DNA from: Pseudomonadota bacterium
GTDB lineage: Bacteria; Pseudomonadota; Gammaproteobacteria; Steroidobacterales; Steroidobacteraceae
Length of the DNA stretch: 64,000 nucleotides
Reading direction: 5' to 3'
NCBI GenBank assembly: GCA_021816775.1
Contig: JAKAXA010000006.1
Location: 99,254 to 163,253 of the forward strand
Notes under the pieces: generated by a model
The model's database searches: none
What the model was told of the DNA's origin: nothing
The model's input: only the letters and a program-made list of their open reading frames with translations
Shown: positions 11,104 to 21,015 of the stretch, piece after piece
Layout: every line of letters begins with the position of its first letter
Position numbering within the stretch: position 1 is the stretch's first letter
Made by a program: the position numbers and the translations under genes

Positions 11104-11226
11104 GCGATGGCGCCGCCCGGCGACATGGAGTAAAAGGACCGGCTATGGTACGGTAGCCGGCCACTACCCGCCCGGGTCGGCCCATACTTGGGTGGGCCGC
11201 TCCGTGCGAACCACAGAAAAACACTC

Positions 11227-12144
11227 ATGGTTGGACAACGGACGCTGAAGAACTCGATTCGCGCGACGGGCGTGGGTCTGCATACCGGCAGGAAGGTGCT
11301 GATGACCCTGCGTCCCGCGCCGGCCAATGCGGGCATCATCTTCCGGCGCACCGACCTGCCGGCCCCGGCCGAAGTGCGCGCCCACGCCGAGAACGTCGGT
11401 GACACCATGCTCGGCACGACGCTGTGCAAGGGCGCCGCGCGCGTCTCGACGGTCGAGCACCTGCTCTCGGCGTTCGCGGGGCTCGGGATCGACAACGCGG
11501 TGGTCGAGCTGTCCGCGCCCGAGGTGCCGATCATGGACGGCAGCGCGGGCCCCTTCGTGTTCCTGCTGCAGTCGGCGGGCATCGAGGAGCAGTCCGAGCC
11601 GAAGCGCTTCATCCGCATCACCAAGCGGCTGCGGGTGACCGACGGCGACAAGTGGGCCGAGTTCAGCCCGTTCGCCGGCTTCAAGGTCAACTTCGAGATC
11701 GAATTCAACCATCCGCTGTTCAAGCGGCGCGCGCAGCGCGCCTCGATGGACTTCTCCACCACCTCGTTCCTGAAGGAAGTGAGCCGCGCGCGCACCTTCG
11801 GGTTCCTGCGCGACCTCGAGACGCTGCGCGAGCACAACCTTGCGCTCGGTGGCAATCTCGACAACGCCATTGTGCTCGATGACTTCCGCGTGCTGAACGA
11901 GGACGGGCTGCGCTACGAGGATGAGTTCGTCAAGCACAAGATCCTCGATGCGATCGGCGACCTGTACCTGCTCGGTCACGGCCTGATCGGCGAGTTCAGC
12001 GGCTACAAGTCCGGTCACGCGCTCAACAACAAGCTGCTGCGGGTGCTGCTCGCCGACCGCGCCGCGTGGGAAGAGGTCGAGTTCGACTCGTACGACGAGG
12101 CGCCGATTTCCTACATCGAGGCGCCGGCGCTCGGCGGCGGCTGA
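11227..12144 (+). CDS. lpxC: UDP-3-O-acyl-N-acetylglucosamine deacetylase LpxC
   Basis: Zinc deacetylase, the committed step of lipid A synthesis. 305 residues. The Zn ligands expected for the family are visible: His78 in STVEHLLSA, and His237 and Asp241 in [10 protein letters not shown]. The ATG at 11227 gives the typical N-terminus ([18 protein letters not shown]). It sits in its standard position downstream of ftsZ. It converges with the DciA-like gene with only 14 bases between stops. Confidence 0.97.
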   Translation: MVGQRTLKNSIRATGVGLHTGRKVLMTLRPAPANAGIIFRRTDLPAPAEVRAHAENVGDTMLGTTLCKGAARVSTVEHLLSAFAGLGIDNAVVELSAPEVPIMDGSAGPFVFLLQSAGIEEQSEPKRFIRITKRLRVTDGDKWAEFSPFAGFKVNFEIEFNHPLFKRRAQRASMDFSTTSFLKEVSRARTFGFLRDLETLREHNLALGGNLDNAIVLDDFRVLNEDGLRYEDEFVKHKILDAIGDLYLLGHGLIGEFSGYKSGHALNNKLLRVLLADRAAWEEVEFDSYDEAPISYIEAPALGGG

Positions 12145-12158
12145 GTCCGCGCGCCGCG

Positions 12159-12512
12159 CTACCTGCGCGGCAGCACCCTGACTTTGATCTCCCGTATGTT
12201 GGCGCGCGCGCCGTCGATGGCCGGCTCGAGCTCGCGCAACGCGTAGCGCAGCCGCGCGGCCCACGCGGCCGAATCGGCAAACAACGTCAGCGCGCCGTCG
12301 CGCTCCACCGCGCCGGTGACGTGCGCGTCGAGCTCCTGCGGGAGTTGTTCAGACAACCAACTTCGCCAGAATGTCTGACGCGCCGACTGGTCGCTGATCC
12401 GCGACAGGACCGCCGCGCCGCGCGCGATTAAGTCACCAACCGCGCGCGGCGCGGCGCGATTTGTGACGGCGGTGCGCCCGCCTCGCTTGTGCCCCCGGGG
12501 GATTTTCGGCAT
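12159..12512 (-). CDS. DUF721/DciA-like protein
   Basis: Small protein of the DUF721 family; characterised members (DciA) interact with the replicative helicase DnaB and support its loading. About 117 residues. The core follows the family pattern (AVGDLIARGAAVLSRI near the N-terminus, then LPQELDAHVTGAVERDGALTLFADSAAW). Start uncertain: ATG at 12512 is chosen, GTG at 12530 adds six residues. Pseudomonas also has a DUF721 gene between lpxC and an M23 peptidase/secA, which supports the assignment. Confidence 0.8.
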   Translation of the reverse strand: MPKIPRGHKRGGRTAVTNRAAPRAVGDLIARGAAVLSRISDQSARQTFWRSWLSEQLPQELDAHVTGAVERDGALTLFADSAAWAARLRYALRELEPAIDGARANIREIKVRVLPRR

Positions 12513-12592
12513 AGTCGCGCGCCGGGTCACATTAAAAGCCCGGCCTACAGGCTAGTGTAAAAGTGACAGTATGATATCCGGGGTCGCATGCC

Positions 12593-13669
12593 ATGAACGA
12601 TGCAGCTGAGAACGGGCGGGACGGCCGCTCGCGAGTGGCGCGCGTTCTGGCACGGCTCGGCCGCTTCAATCCGCTGCGCGGCGTCACGCTGTGCACGGGC
12701 CGCCCCGGCGTGAGCATCGTGGTATTCAACCGCGAGGGCCGCTCCCGTATCCTCGATCTGAACCTGCGTCATCCTCTGATTCTCGGCGTCGTCGGCGCGG
12801 CGCTGCTCGCCGTGCTCGGCGGGGCGTTCGCCGTCGGCTTGAACCTCGGGCGCGGCGGCGGCGGTGATGCGGCGCTGGCGCAGACCTCGCACTGGATGGA
12901 TGTCCTCGCCCGCCAGCGCGAGGAGATTGCCGACGTGCGCGCGCAGATGCAGGCGCGCGCCGAGGCGCTGGCGATCCAGGTCGGGGACCTGCAGGCGCAC
13001 ATGATCCGCCTGGATGCCCTCGGGGAGCGTCTCACCAAGATGGCGGGCCTCACCGGCGATGCGTTCGATTTCCGCCGCGATCCGCCCATCGGCGGGCCGG
13101 AGGCCGATCTGCCGGGCGGCGGGGCCGCCATGCCCAGCCTCGCCAGGATGATCGGTCACCTGCAGGGGGAGGTCACGCTTCGCGCCTCGCAGCTCTCGGC
13201 GCTCGAGAACCTGATCCTCTCGCGCAAGCTGCACCAGGAAATCTATCCCGAGGGCCGACCGGTTGAGGTCGGGTGGATCTCCTCGCCGTTCGGACCGCGG
13301 ATCGACCCCTTCACCGGCAAGCCGGGATTTCACGAGGGCATGGACTTCGCCGCCCCGCTCGGCACGCCCATTCACGCGGTGGCCGCGGGTGTGGTGACCT
13401 GGGCAGGTCCCATGGACGGGTTCGGCAATATGGTGCAGATCAACGACGGCGAGGGCTACTCGACGCTGTACGCGCACGCCGAGAAGCTCCTGGTGCACGT
13501 GGGCGAGACCGTCAAGCGCGGCGATGTGATCGCGCTCGTCGGCGACACCGGCTGGTCGACCGGCCCGCACGTGCATTTCGAAGTGATCAAGTACGGCCGT
13601 GCCATCAACCCGGCCGGCTTCATCGGCCGGGGCAGCAGGACCCTGGCGCAGGTCATCAAAGGCCATTAG
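12593..13669 (+). CDS. M23-family metallopeptidase, membrane-anchored
   Basis: Probable periplasmic peptidoglycan endopeptidase or LytM-domain factor. 358 residues: a basic N-terminus, one membrane helix at about 60-84, a coiled-coil-like region at about 100-150, and a C-terminal M23 (LytM) domain from about 225. All zinc ligands are present: His247 and Asp251 (FHEGMD), and the HxH pair His326/His328 (GPHVHFE). It should therefore be catalytically competent, not a degenerate EnvC-type activator. Divergent from the DciA-like gene and upstream of secA. Confidence 0.9.
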   Translation: MNDAAENGRDGRSRVARVLARLGRFNPLRGVTLCTGRPGVSIVVFNREGRSRILDLNLRHPLILGVVGAALLAVLGGAFAVGLNLGRGGGGDAALAQTSHWMDVLARQREEIADVRAQMQARAEALAIQVGDLQAHMIRLDALGERLTKMAGLTGDAFDFRRDPPIGGPEADLPGGGAAMPSLARMIGHLQGEVTLRASQLSALENLILSRKLHQEIYPEGRPVEVGWISSPFGPRIDPFTGKPGFHEGMDFAAPLGTPIHAVAAGVVTWAGPMDGFGNMVQINDGEGYSTLYAHAEKLLVHVGETVKRGDVIALVGDTGWSTGPHVHFEVIKYGRAINPAGFIGRGSRTLAQVIKGH

Positions 13670-13690
13670 CCCGCCGCCGGCTCCCCTCCC

Positions 13691-13707
13691 GGCCCGCCCC
13701 GCGGGCC
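13691..13707 (+). terminator. GC hairpin after the M23 peptidase gene
   Basis: GGCCCGC (13691-13697), a three-base loop, and GCGGGCC (13701-13707) form a perfect 7-bp stem 21 bases after the stop. It lacks a U-run, so termination is only a possibility. Confidence 0.35.
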
Positions 13708-13837
13708 CCGTCAACGCTTGATTTCCCGCCGAGGCCACCCATTAGGAGTGAAGGGCCCGTTTGCGTAGAATAACCGGTTCCGTACCGGCGCCTCCCGGGG
13801 GATGCCGGCACACCGACAGTGAATCAGGATCGTCAAG

Positions 13838-16606
13838 TTGCTCCACACCCTCAAACGCATCTTCGGCAGCCGCAACGACCGGCTCCTGCGCGGCTATACG
13901 CGCTACGTCCGAGCCGCCAAGGGTTTCGAGCCGGCGCTGAAGTCTCTCAGCGACGAGCAGCTGCGGGCCAAGACCGAGGAGTTCCGCGGCCGCCTGCGCG
14001 AGGGCGCGACGCTGGAGGATCTGCTGCCGGAGGCCTTCGCGGTGGTGCGCGAGGCGGCCTGGCGCACGCTCAAGATGCGTCACTTCGACGTGCAGCTGAT
14101 CGGTGGCATCGCCCTGCACGAGGGCAGGATCGCCGAGATGCGCACCGGCGAGGGCAAGACGCTGGTGGCGACGCTGCCGGCGTACCTCAACGCGCTGCCC
14201 GCCGAGGGCGTGCACGTGGTGACCGTCAACGAGTACCTGGCGCAGCGCGACTCGGACTGGATGGGCCCGGTATACCGCTTCCTCGGCCTCACCGTCGGGG
14301 TGATCAAGAACTCCCAGACGCCCGAGGAGAAGCGCGCCGCGTACGCGTGCGACATCACTTACGGCACGAACAACGAGCTGGGCTTCGATTACCTGCGCGA
14401 CAACCTCGCCTTCAGCCTCGAGGAGCGCGTGCAGCGCAGCCTCGCGTACGCCATCGTCGATGAGGTCGACTCCATCCTGATCGACGAGGCACGCACGCCG
14501 CTCATCATCTCCGGGCCCGCCGAGGAGAGCACCGAGCTGTACCTGCGCATCAACAAGCTGGTGCCGCGCCTCACGCGCCAGGAGGTCGAGGAGGGCCCGG
14601 GCGACTTCTCCGTGGAAGAGAAGAACAAGCAGGTGCACCTCACCGAGGAGGGGCACGAGCACGTCGAGCAGCTGATGCTCGAGAGCGGACTGCTCAAGGA
14701 GGGCGAGAGCCTCTACGATGCGACCAACATCCGCCTGATGCACCATCTGAACGCCGCGCTGCGCGCCCACGCGCTCTACAAGCGCGACGTCGACTACATC
14801 GTGCGCGGCGGCGAGGTCATCATCGTCGATGAGTTCACCGGCCGCACCATGCCCGGGCGGCGCTGGTCGGACGGGCTGCACCAGGCGGTGGAGGCCAAGG
14901 AGGGCATGCAGGTGCGCGAGGAGAACCAGACGGTCGCCTCGATCACCTTCCAGAACTACTTCCGCCTGTACAAGAAGCTCTCGGGCATGACGGGCACCGC
15001 CGACACCGAGGCGCCGGAGTTTCTGCAGATCTACGGCCTCGAGGTGGTGGTCATCCCGACCCACAAGCCGATGATCCGCAACGATGCGCCGGATTTCGTC
15101 TACCTGACGCAGGCCGACAAGTTCAAGGCGATCATCGAGGACATCCGCGACTGCGTCGAGCGCAAGCAGCCGGTGCTGGTCGGCACCACCTCGATCGAGA
15201 CCTCCGAGTACCTCTCGGATCTGCTCACCCAGCAGGACATCCCCCACCAGGTGCTCAACGCCAAGCAGCACGAGCGCGAGGCGAGCGTCGTGGCGCAGGC
15301 CGGGCGGCCCGGGGCGGTGACCATCGCCACGAACATGGCCGGCCGCGGCACGGACATCGTGCTCGGCGGCAGTCTCGATGCCGAGCTCGCCACCCTCGAT
15401 CCGGCCAACGAGATGGCCCGCGAGAGCGCCCGCATCGAGTGGCAGGGGCGGCACGAGCAGGCGCTCGCGGCCGGCGGACTGCACATCATCGGCACCGAGC
15501 GGCACGAGTCGCGCCGCATCGACAATCAGCTGCGCGGCCGCTCCGGCCGCCAGGGCGACCCGGGATCGAGCCGCTTCTATCTGTCGATGGAAGACAACCT
15601 GATGCGCATCTTCGGTGACCCGACGCGCACCCAGCGCCTGCTGAAGATGGCCGGCATGAAGGAAGGGGAGGTCATCGAGAGCGGCATGCTCAGCAAGCAG
15701 ATCGAAAAGGCGCAACGCAAGGTCGAGGCGCACAACTTCGATATCCGCAAGCAGCTGCTCCTGTTCGATGACGTGGCCAACGACCAGCGCAAGGTGGTCT
15801 ATCAGCAGCGCACCGAGATCATGGCCACCGAGGACGTCTCGGCGGCCATCCACGGCATTCTCGCCGAGGCCATCGGCACGCTGGTCGATCAGTTTCTGCC
15901 CAAGCACGCCATGGCCTCCGACTGGGATCTGGAGGGGCTCGCCGAGGCGGTGAGACGCGATTTCAACGTCGCGGTGGACCCGAAGGGCTGGCTCGAGGCC
16001 GAGCCGGACATGGAGGAAGCGGTGCTGCGCGAGCGGCTGGTGCGCGCCGTGGACGAGGAGTACAACGCCAAGTCATCGCGCCTTGAGTCCTCGCTGATAC
16101 GGCACATCGAAAAGGACGTGATGCTGCGCACGCTCGACATGCACTGGCGCGATCATCTGGCGGCCATGGACTACCTGCGCCAGGGCATCCATCTGCGCGG
16201 CTACGCGCAGCAGGACTACCGCACCGAGTACAAGCGCGAGGCGTTCCAGATGTTCAGCGCCATGCTCGATGAGGTGAAGTTCGAGACCGTCTCGACCCTG
16301 ATGCAGATCGAGGTGCGCACCCAGGAGGAAGTGGACCGCGAGGAGGAGGAGCGGCGCGCCCGTCTGATGCGCGCCCTGCAGGCGCAGCACGCCGAGGCGA
16401 ACATCTTCACCAGCGCCGAGCCGGCCGATGCGCTGTTCGACGGCGACCCCGGCGCGCCGCCTCAGCCCGGGATGCTGCCGGGCGCGGAAGGCTCGCACAC
16501 CCCCTTCGTGCGCGGCGAGCGCAAGGTCGGGCGCAACGAGCCGTGCCCGTGCGGCTCGGGCAAGAAATACAAGCACTGCCACGGCACGCTCTCGAACGTC
16601 GGCTGA
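13838..16606 (+). CDS. secA: Preprotein translocase ATPase SecA
   Basis: Motor ATPase of the Sec export pathway. 922 residues: Walker A GEGKT at 104-108, DEAD-type [13 protein letters not shown] near 208, the TEYD-like [12 protein letters not shown] region, [10 protein letters not shown], and a C-terminal SEC-C zinc motif ([16 protein letters not shown]). The start is a TTG at 13838, because the family N-terminus ([11 protein letters not shown]) begins there and no ATG or GTG in frame fits; an AGGAT lies upstream. No secM-like leader ORF is apparent. A -10-like TAGAAT at 13766 may belong to its promoter. Confidence 0.97.
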   Translation: MLHTLKRIFGSRNDRLLRGYTRYVRAAKGFEPALKSLSDEQLRAKTEEFRGRLREGATLEDLLPEAFAVVREAAWRTLKMRHFDVQLIGGIALHEGRIAEMRTGEGKTLVATLPAYLNALPAEGVHVVTVNEYLAQRDSDWMGPVYRFLGLTVGVIKNSQTPEEKRAAYACDITYGTNNELGFDYLRDNLAFSLEERVQRSLAYAIVDEVDSILIDEARTPLIISGPAEESTELYLRINKLVPRLTRQEVEEGPGDFSVEEKNKQVHLTEEGHEHVEQLMLESGLLKEGESLYDATNIRLMHHLNAALRAHALYKRDVDYIVRGGEVIIVDEFTGRTMPGRRWSDGLHQAVEAKEGMQVREENQTVASITFQNYFRLYKKLSGMTGTADTEAPEFLQIYGLEVVVIPTHKPMIRNDAPDFVYLTQADKFKAIIEDIRDCVERKQPVLVGTTSIETSEYLSDLLTQQDIPHQVLNAKQHEREASVVAQAGRPGAVTIATNMAGRGTDIVLGGSLDAELATLDPANEMARESARIEWQGRHEQALAAGGLHIIGTERHESRRIDNQLRGRSGRQGDPGSSRFYLSMEDNLMRIFGDPTRTQRLLKMAGMKEGEVIESGMLSKQIEKAQRKVEAHNFDIRKQLLLFDDVANDQRKVVYQQRTEIMATEDVSAAIHGILAEAIGTLVDQFLPKHAMASDWDLEGLAEAVRRDFNVAVDPKGWLEAEPDMEEAVLRERLVRAVDEEYNAKSSRLESSLIRHIEKDVMLRTLDMHWRDHLAAMDYLRQGIHLRGYAQQDYRTEYKREAFQMFSAMLDEVKFETVSTLMQIEVRTQEEVDREEEERRARLMRALQAQHAEANIFTSAEPADALFDGDPGAPPQPGMLPGAEGSHTPFVRGERKVGRNEPCPCGSGKKYKHCHGTLSNVG

Positions 16607-16616
16607 GCGCCCCGCC

Positions 16617-17051
16617 GTGCGCGTGGTGCACGTGGTCGCCGCGGCGCTGATCGGAGCGGATCGGCGGGTCCTGATCGCCCAGCGCCCGCCGGGCAAGCAC
16701 ATGGCCGGCAGGTGGGAGTTTCCGGGCGGCAAGGTCGCACCCGGCGAGAGCGAGGCCGAAGCGCTCGCGCGCGAGCTCGCCGAGGAGCTCGGCATCGAGA
16801 TGCTCACCGGCCGCCCCATGATGCGGCTCACGCACGCCTACGAGGACCGCGAGGTCGAGCTGTCCCTGTGGGTCATCGAGGGCTTCCGGGGCGAGCCGCG
16901 CGGGCTCGAGGGGCAGGCCGTGAAGTGGGTCGCTCCCGATGCGCTCGCCGCCGAGGACATTCTGGAAGCGGACCGTCCTTTCGTCGCGGCGCTGGTAGAA
17001 TGCGTCAGTCCACTATCCGCACGCGAGGGCCTCCATGGCCGCCACGAATGA
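16617..17051 (+). CDS. mutT: MutT-like Nudix hydrolase (8-oxo-dGTP pyrophosphatase)
   Basis: Nudix hydrolase, probably cleansing 8-oxo-dGTP from the nucleotide pool. The 23-residue Nudix box is complete, running from GGKVAPGESEAEA to RELAEELGI (about residues 36-60). The GTG at 16617, ten bases after secA, gives a 144-residue protein close to the usual MutT length. The same gene follows secA in other gammaproteobacteria. Its end overlaps the next gene by 17 bases. Confidence 0.9.
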   Translation: MRVVHVVAAALIGADRRVLIAQRPPGKHMAGRWEFPGGKVAPGESEAEALARELAEELGIEMLTGRPMMRLTHAYEDREVELSLWVIEGFRGEPRGLEGQAVKWVAPDALAAEDILEADRPFVAALVECVSPLSAREGLHGRHE

Positions 17052-17433
17052 CGTACCCGAGGTCCAGCTCGACTCGGCCAACCTCTACCGCGAAGAGATT
17101 TTCACCGACCGTCGGGCCGGGACCATCCGGCGCTTGAGCCCTGTGACCGCCGACGGGTCGCCCGACCCATCGCGCCCGGTGGTCTTTTCCGGGCAGACCC
17201 AGCTGCTCACGCCCGCCGGCATCCTGCCGCTGTCGTTCGAGCTGCCGGGCACGACGCTGCCCGAGGCGCTGGAGAAGTTCCCGGACGGCGTCCACGAGGC
17301 GATCGAGCAGGCCATCGATGAGGCGCGCGAGATGCGCCGCGAGGCTGCCTCGCGCATCGTGGTGCCGGAGGTCGGCGCCGGCGGCTTGGGCCCGGCCCCG
17401 GGGGCGGGCGGCGGCAAGATCAAGTTCCCGTAG
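17035..17433 (+). CDS. Conserved small cytoplasmic protein of unknown function
   Basis: 132 residues, no signal or membrane segment. The pattern NLYREEIFTDRRAGTIRRL, VFSGQTQLLTPAG and LPLSFELPG, followed by a helical segment (EAIEQAIDEAREMRREA) and a Gly-rich tail ending KIKFP, matches a conserved hypothetical family I recall from gammaproteobacteria. No function is known to me. It overlaps the mutT 3' end by 17 bases, suggesting translational coupling. Confidence 0.75.
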   Translation: MAATNDVPEVQLDSANLYREEIFTDRRAGTIRRLSPVTADGSPDPSRPVVFSGQTQLLTPAGILPLSFELPGTTLPEALEKFPDGVHEAIEQAIDEAREMRREAASRIVVPEVGAGGLGPAPGAGGGKIKFP

Positions 17434-17630
17434 CAGGCCGTGCGACGGCAACGTTCGCGATGACGGTAGTCGGGGCCGCCGGCGCGAGCCATGCCGTGCC
17501 GATCGCAGTGCCACGCGCGATTGACCTGTGCGGCCGCCGCACCGATGGCGCGGCGAGCGGGCGGCTGGCCGGGCTCAGAGGTCAGGTGCGCTTGCTTCGG
17601 TAGCGGGTCAGTTTGGAATGCCGGCCGGAG

Positions 17631-17970
17631 TTAACCGAGCCCGACTACCAGGCGCTTGCTCAGCGCAGCCGCTGCCCGCTCCAGTTCCTGCAGTGTCGGA
17701 TTGCCGCCCGGCTGCTCCAAGCGTTGGGCCGCCGGCCGGGAGGTATCCAACGCCCGCGCGATGTCGGCAACCGACTTGCCCTGAGCCTTACCCTCAGCCG
17801 CATGAACAGGACGGCCTGCACGGCTGCGGCGGGCGCAACCCATTTCCCGCCCTTTACCTTGCGCTCTCCCTTGGACAGGATGTGATGACTGCCGCTCGTA
17901 CGGATGACCTTGAACCCGTTGCGCTCCAGGGCTTTGATGGCCTGAGATATCTTCGCCCAGGATCCGAAGG
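17631..17970 (-). pseudogene. Decayed HicA/HicB-like toxin-antitoxin remnant
   Basis: In one minus frame (about 17970-17857) there is a HicA-like segment: KISQAIKALERNGFKVIRTS then GSHHILSKGERKV, including the GSHH motif of the HicA fold. It runs without a stop into a HicB-like linker (VAPAAAVQAV). The HicB-type C-terminal HTH then appears only in a different frame (17795-17631: GKSVADIARALDTSRPAAQR, LERAAAALSKRL). The fusion plus frame change suggests deletion and frameshift of an ancestral hicAB pair. Not expected to be functional. The 197 bases before it (17434-17630) show nothing recognisable. Confidence 0.5.
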
Positions 17971-18313
17971 GGATAAGACTTGCTCGATTGTCGAGCGAGA
18001 ACCGCATGATCTGGCGGGTCAACGAACCCGCCTCGGCGGCACTCAACCGCTTGAAATCACGGCAGACGGGCAAGCCCCGCCCATCCTGAACGCCGCCTCA
18101 ATCCTAGATACGCCGCCCTCTGCGGCCCTGCCGTAGCGCTCTGATTTCCCGTCGAAAATCGGCTTCATGCGTCCCGCAACCGTCAAAGCCGGGTCTGAGG
18201 GCGACGGTCGTTTCGTCCGTGAGCGCCGAACCATGCCAGCTCGTGATTCCGCGGGCTCCGATGCCCGGGGCCGCGTGTGCGACGATCGGCGCGGCTCACC
18301 GCCGCGCGGCCGC
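17971..18313. other. Gene-free stretch between the HicAB remnant and yacG
   Basis: No convincing coding frame. Minus-strand frames are open in places but resemble no family. It probably contains further decayed sequence of the adjacent toxin-antitoxin remnant. Confidence 0.4.
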
Positions 18314-18505
18314 TCAATCCAGGGTCTGCGGCTCAGGCGCGTGCTGATCCGCCTCGGCACGCTGCTGCGCTTCGCCCGGGATGGCGTGCCGTTCGCTGAG
18401 CCAGCCCCCGAGGTCGATGAGCCGGCAGCGCTCGCTGCAGAACGGCCTGTAAGGCGCGCCCGCCCACTCGATCGAGCGCTGACAGGTCGGGCATTTCACC
18501 TGCAT
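18314..18505 (-). CDS. yacG: DNA gyrase inhibitor YacG (zinc ribbon)
   Basis: Small zinc protein that in E. coli binds GyrB and inhibits gyrase. 63 residues with the four expected cysteines, CPTCQ and FCSERC, followed by [11 protein letters not shown], the family signature. The start is ATG at 18505, nine bases after the zapD stop, so it is co-transcribed with zapD and coaE, the standard arrangement. Confidence 0.93.
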   Translation of the reverse strand: MQVKCPTCQRSIEWAGAPYRPFCSERCRLIDLGGWLSERHAIPGEAQQRAEADQHAPEPQTLD

Positions 18506-18514
18506 GGGAGGCCC

Positions 18515-19369
18515 TCAGGCGCAGGTGGTGAGCTGGAACGGCACGTCCTCGCTGGTCTGTGCGGCGCGCTCCGACAGGCCTTTCCACGTGAGAAACCGCA
18601 TGCTGCAGCGATGATGGCTGCCGCTGACCTCTGGATACAGGCCGCTCGCGGCCGGCAGCATGATGCGCAGCAGCTGCAGCGGATTGTCCCGATCGAAGGT
18701 GATGGTGAAGGTGCCGCCGCGGGCGCACTCCGGGCGCGTACGGCCGAACTGGCGGGTCAGCCACAGCAGCTCCGCCACCGCATCGCACAGCGGTCTGAGC
18801 ACCCCGAGCCACTGGTTGAACGCCTGCATGCGCGTCTCGTCCGGCTCGGACAGCCAGAAGAGGTAATCGGGCAGGTCGAACTCGCAGGTCCCGCCCGGAA
18901 TGGCGCTGCGGTGCTTGATCGCGTTCAGGAACTCCGAGTCCCGCAGCGGCTGCTGGCAGGCCATCCCGGCGTTCATCAGGTCCGCGCGCAGCCGGCCGAG
19001 GTTGGTGATGAAGGTCTTGACCCGGTGGGGATCGGCGCCCGGACGGGATTGATACTCACCGAGAAGCTGCAGCTGACGCTCGATTTCCTTCAGGGCATCC
19101 GAGCGCAGGTCGCTGCGTGAGATGACGGCCAGGATGTCGATCAGGCTCGCCATGGCCGCGCGGCTGCCCCACTGGCTGCCGGTCTCGTTGTGGTAGAGCG
19201 CCTGGTTGTAGAGGAAGTCCAGGCGCAGGAACGTGCGCATCCGCTCGTTCAGCGGCTGCTCGAAGACCACGATCCGGCCGCTGTCGAGCGCCACCGGGGC
19301 CACGACCGCGGGCGAGGGCGCGGCGGGTGCGGGCGCGGAGGCTGTGAATTCAGCGGGTTCAGTGCTCAT
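18515..19369 (-). CDS. zapD: Cell division protein ZapD
   Basis: Cytoplasmic FtsZ-bundling factor that binds the FtsZ C-terminal tail. 284 residues from the ATG at 19369. The first 30 residues are Ala/Pro-rich and atypical; the family core starts near VVFEQPLNERMRTFLRLDFL and continues through FLNAIKHRSAIPGG and DLPDYLFWL. The open frame could start nine codons earlier, but MSTEPAEF is the more plausible start. It lies in the usual coaE-zapD-yacG order. Confidence 0.93.
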   Translation of the reverse strand: MSTEPAEFTASAPAPAAPSPAVVAPVALDSGRIVVFEQPLNERMRTFLRLDFLYNQALYHNETGSQWGSRAAMASLIDILAVISRSDLRSDALKEIERQLQLLGEYQSRPGADPHRVKTFITNLGRLRADLMNAGMACQQPLRDSEFLNAIKHRSAIPGGTCEFDLPDYLFWLSEPDETRMQAFNQWLGVLRPLCDAVAELLWLTRQFGRTRPECARGGTFTITFDRDNPLQLLRIMLPAASGLYPEVSGSHHRCSMRFLTWKGLSERAAQTSEDVPFQLTTCA

Positions 19370-19435
19370 GGCGGGTATTGTGCGCGACGCACGCACACGG
19401 CGTAAATGCTCCCGATGCGTGTTGTGGCCCGGGCC

Positions 19436-20047
19436 TCAGGATTTCGCGGCGAGCTCCAGGTAGCGCTGATGGAGCGCCGCGACCTCGTGACGCAGCGCAT
19501 CGAAGTCCGATTCGTTGTGAATGACGTCATGAGCCGCTTTCAGGCGCGCTGCGCGCGAGGTTTGCGCATTGAGCATCGCGCGCGCCTGCTCGCTTCCCGC
19601 GCCGTCCCGTTTCTGCAGCCGCTCGAGCTGCATCTCCTCGGGACAGTCCACCACCAGGACCCTATCGACGCGACCGGTGAGGCCTTTTTCCACCAGCAGC
19701 GGGATCACCAGAATCTGATAGGGCCCGCCGGCGGCGGCCGCGAGCTCCTCCACCGCCGTGCCGATGGCCGGGTGGGTGAGCGCCTCGAGGTCGGCGCGCG
19801 CCTTGGGGTCGGAGAACACGATCTCGCGCAGCTTCGGCCGGTCGAGGTGCCCGTCCGGCGTCAGGATCGCCTTGCCGAAGCGCTCCACCAGCCGCTCGAG
19901 CGGCGGCTGACCCGGCTCGACCACCTCGCGCGCGATCCGATCGGTATCGATGATCGGCACGCCGCGCGCGGCAAACAGCTCCGCCACGGCGGATTTACCG
20001 CTGGCGATGCCTCCGGTCAGACCGATGCGAAAAATTTTCGTGCCCAA
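19436..20047 (-). CDS. coaE: Dephospho-CoA kinase CoaE
   Basis: Catalyses the last step of coenzyme A synthesis. 203 residues with the P-loop GLTGGIASGKS at residues 9-19, DTDRIAREVVEPG and the lid-region RLQKRDG. The start appears to be a TTG at 20047 giving MGTKIFRIGLTGG; no ATG or GTG is suitably placed. Downstream of pilD, as in Pseudomonas and Xanthomonas. Confidence 0.95.
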   Translation of the reverse strand: MGTKIFRIGLTGGIASGKSAVAELFAARGVPIIDTDRIAREVVEPGQPPLERLVERFGKAILTPDGHLDRPKLREIVFSDPKARADLEALTHPAIGTAVEELAAAAGGPYQILVIPLLVEKGLTGRVDRVLVVDCPEEMQLERLQKRDGAGSEQARAMLNAQTSRAARLKAAHDVIHNESDFDALRHEVAALHQRYLELAAKS

Positions 20048-20114
20048 GCGCGAAATTGTAGCGCGGATCGCAGCCCGAGGGGCCGGCGCTTGGGCGGCCG
20101 ATGCCCGCCCGGGC

Positions 20115-21014
20115 CTATGGCGGGAACAGCCCCAGGTAGAGCCCGACCAGCTGGTGCCCGAACATCAGCATCAGCCAGCCTGCCGCCGCGAGGAAGGGGC
20201 CGAACGCGATCGGCACCGAGCCGCTGCGCCGGCGGGCCACGATCAGCACGATGCCGACGACCGCTCCGACCGCGGCGGCGATCAGCACCGTCGGCAGCAG
20301 CATCTGCCAGCCGAGCCAGGCTCCGAGCGCCGCGAGCAGCTTGAAGTCGCCGTATCCCATGCCTTCCTTCGCCGTGAGCGCCCGAAAGACATGGTAGATG
20401 GCCCACAGGCTCAGGTACCCCGCGGCCGCTCCGATCAGGCTCGCGCGCGGGTCGACCGGCACGGGCGCGCCGCCGGGTGCCGGCGTCAGCAGGCTCAGCA
20501 CGAGCCCTATCCACATCAGCGGCAGGGTCAGGCTGTCGGGCAGCAGCTGATGGTCGATGTCGATGGCCGCGAGCGCAATGAGGAACCACGTGAGCACCAG
20601 GGCCGCGAGCGCCGGCCAGCCGAAGCCGAACTTCCAGGCCACGAGCGCCGAGAGCAGGCCCGTGAGGGCCTCAACGAGCGGGTAGCGCGGGCTGATGCGC
20701 GCCCCGCAGCTGGCGCAGCGGCCGCGCAGCAAGAGGTAGCTCAGCACCGGGATGTTGTGCCAGGCCGCAATCGGGGCGCGGCACCCCGGGCAGGCCGAGC
20801 GCGGCACGACGAGGTTGTAGCGCGCCTCCGAGACCGCCGGCAGGGTCGCCACCTCGCCGCTCACCTCCGCGCACTGGGCGCGCCAATGGCGCTCCAGCAT
20901 GATCGGCAGGCGGTGGATCACCACATTCAGAAAACTGCCGATCACGAGCCCCAGCACCAGGCAGGTGCCGGTGAACAAGGCGGGCGAGGCGGCGAGCAGC
21001 GCTGCCAGCGACAC
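20115..21014 (-). CDS. pilD: Type IV prepilin peptidase/N-methyltransferase PilD
   Basis: Inner-membrane aspartic protease that cleaves and N-methylates type IV prepilins. 299 residues with about eight membrane segments. The cytosolic loop has both Cys pairs (CPGC, CASC, about residues 75-105), and the catalytic aspartates lie in AIDIDHQLLPD (about 150) and GMGYGDFKLLA (about 215). The GTG start is separated by one base from the pilC stop. Its substrate PilA is encoded at 24.2 kb. Confidence 0.96.
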   Translation of the reverse strand: MSLAALLAASPALFTGTCLVLGLVIGSFLNVVIHRLPIMLERHWRAQCAEVSGEVATLPAVSEARYNLVVPRSACPGCRAPIAAWHNIPVLSYLLLRGRCASCGARISPRYPLVEALTGLLSALVAWKFGFGWPALAALVLTWFLIALAAIDIDHQLLPDSLTLPLMWIGLVLSLLTPAPGGAPVPVDPRASLIGAAAGYLSLWAIYHVFRALTAKEGMGYGDFKLLAALGAWLGWQMLLPTVLIAAAVGAVVGIVLIVARRRSGSVPIAFGPFLAAAGWLMLMFGHQLVGLYLGLFPP

Positions 21015-21015
21015 G

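Noticed and set aside
11155..11190. TATGGT-like -10 upstream of lpxC
   Set aside because: No acceptable -35 at the right distance, so too weak to list as a promoter.
13742..15907. 721-codon minus frame over secA
   Set aside because: Lies antisense to an unambiguous secA and has shadow composition (runs of Leu, His, Arg).
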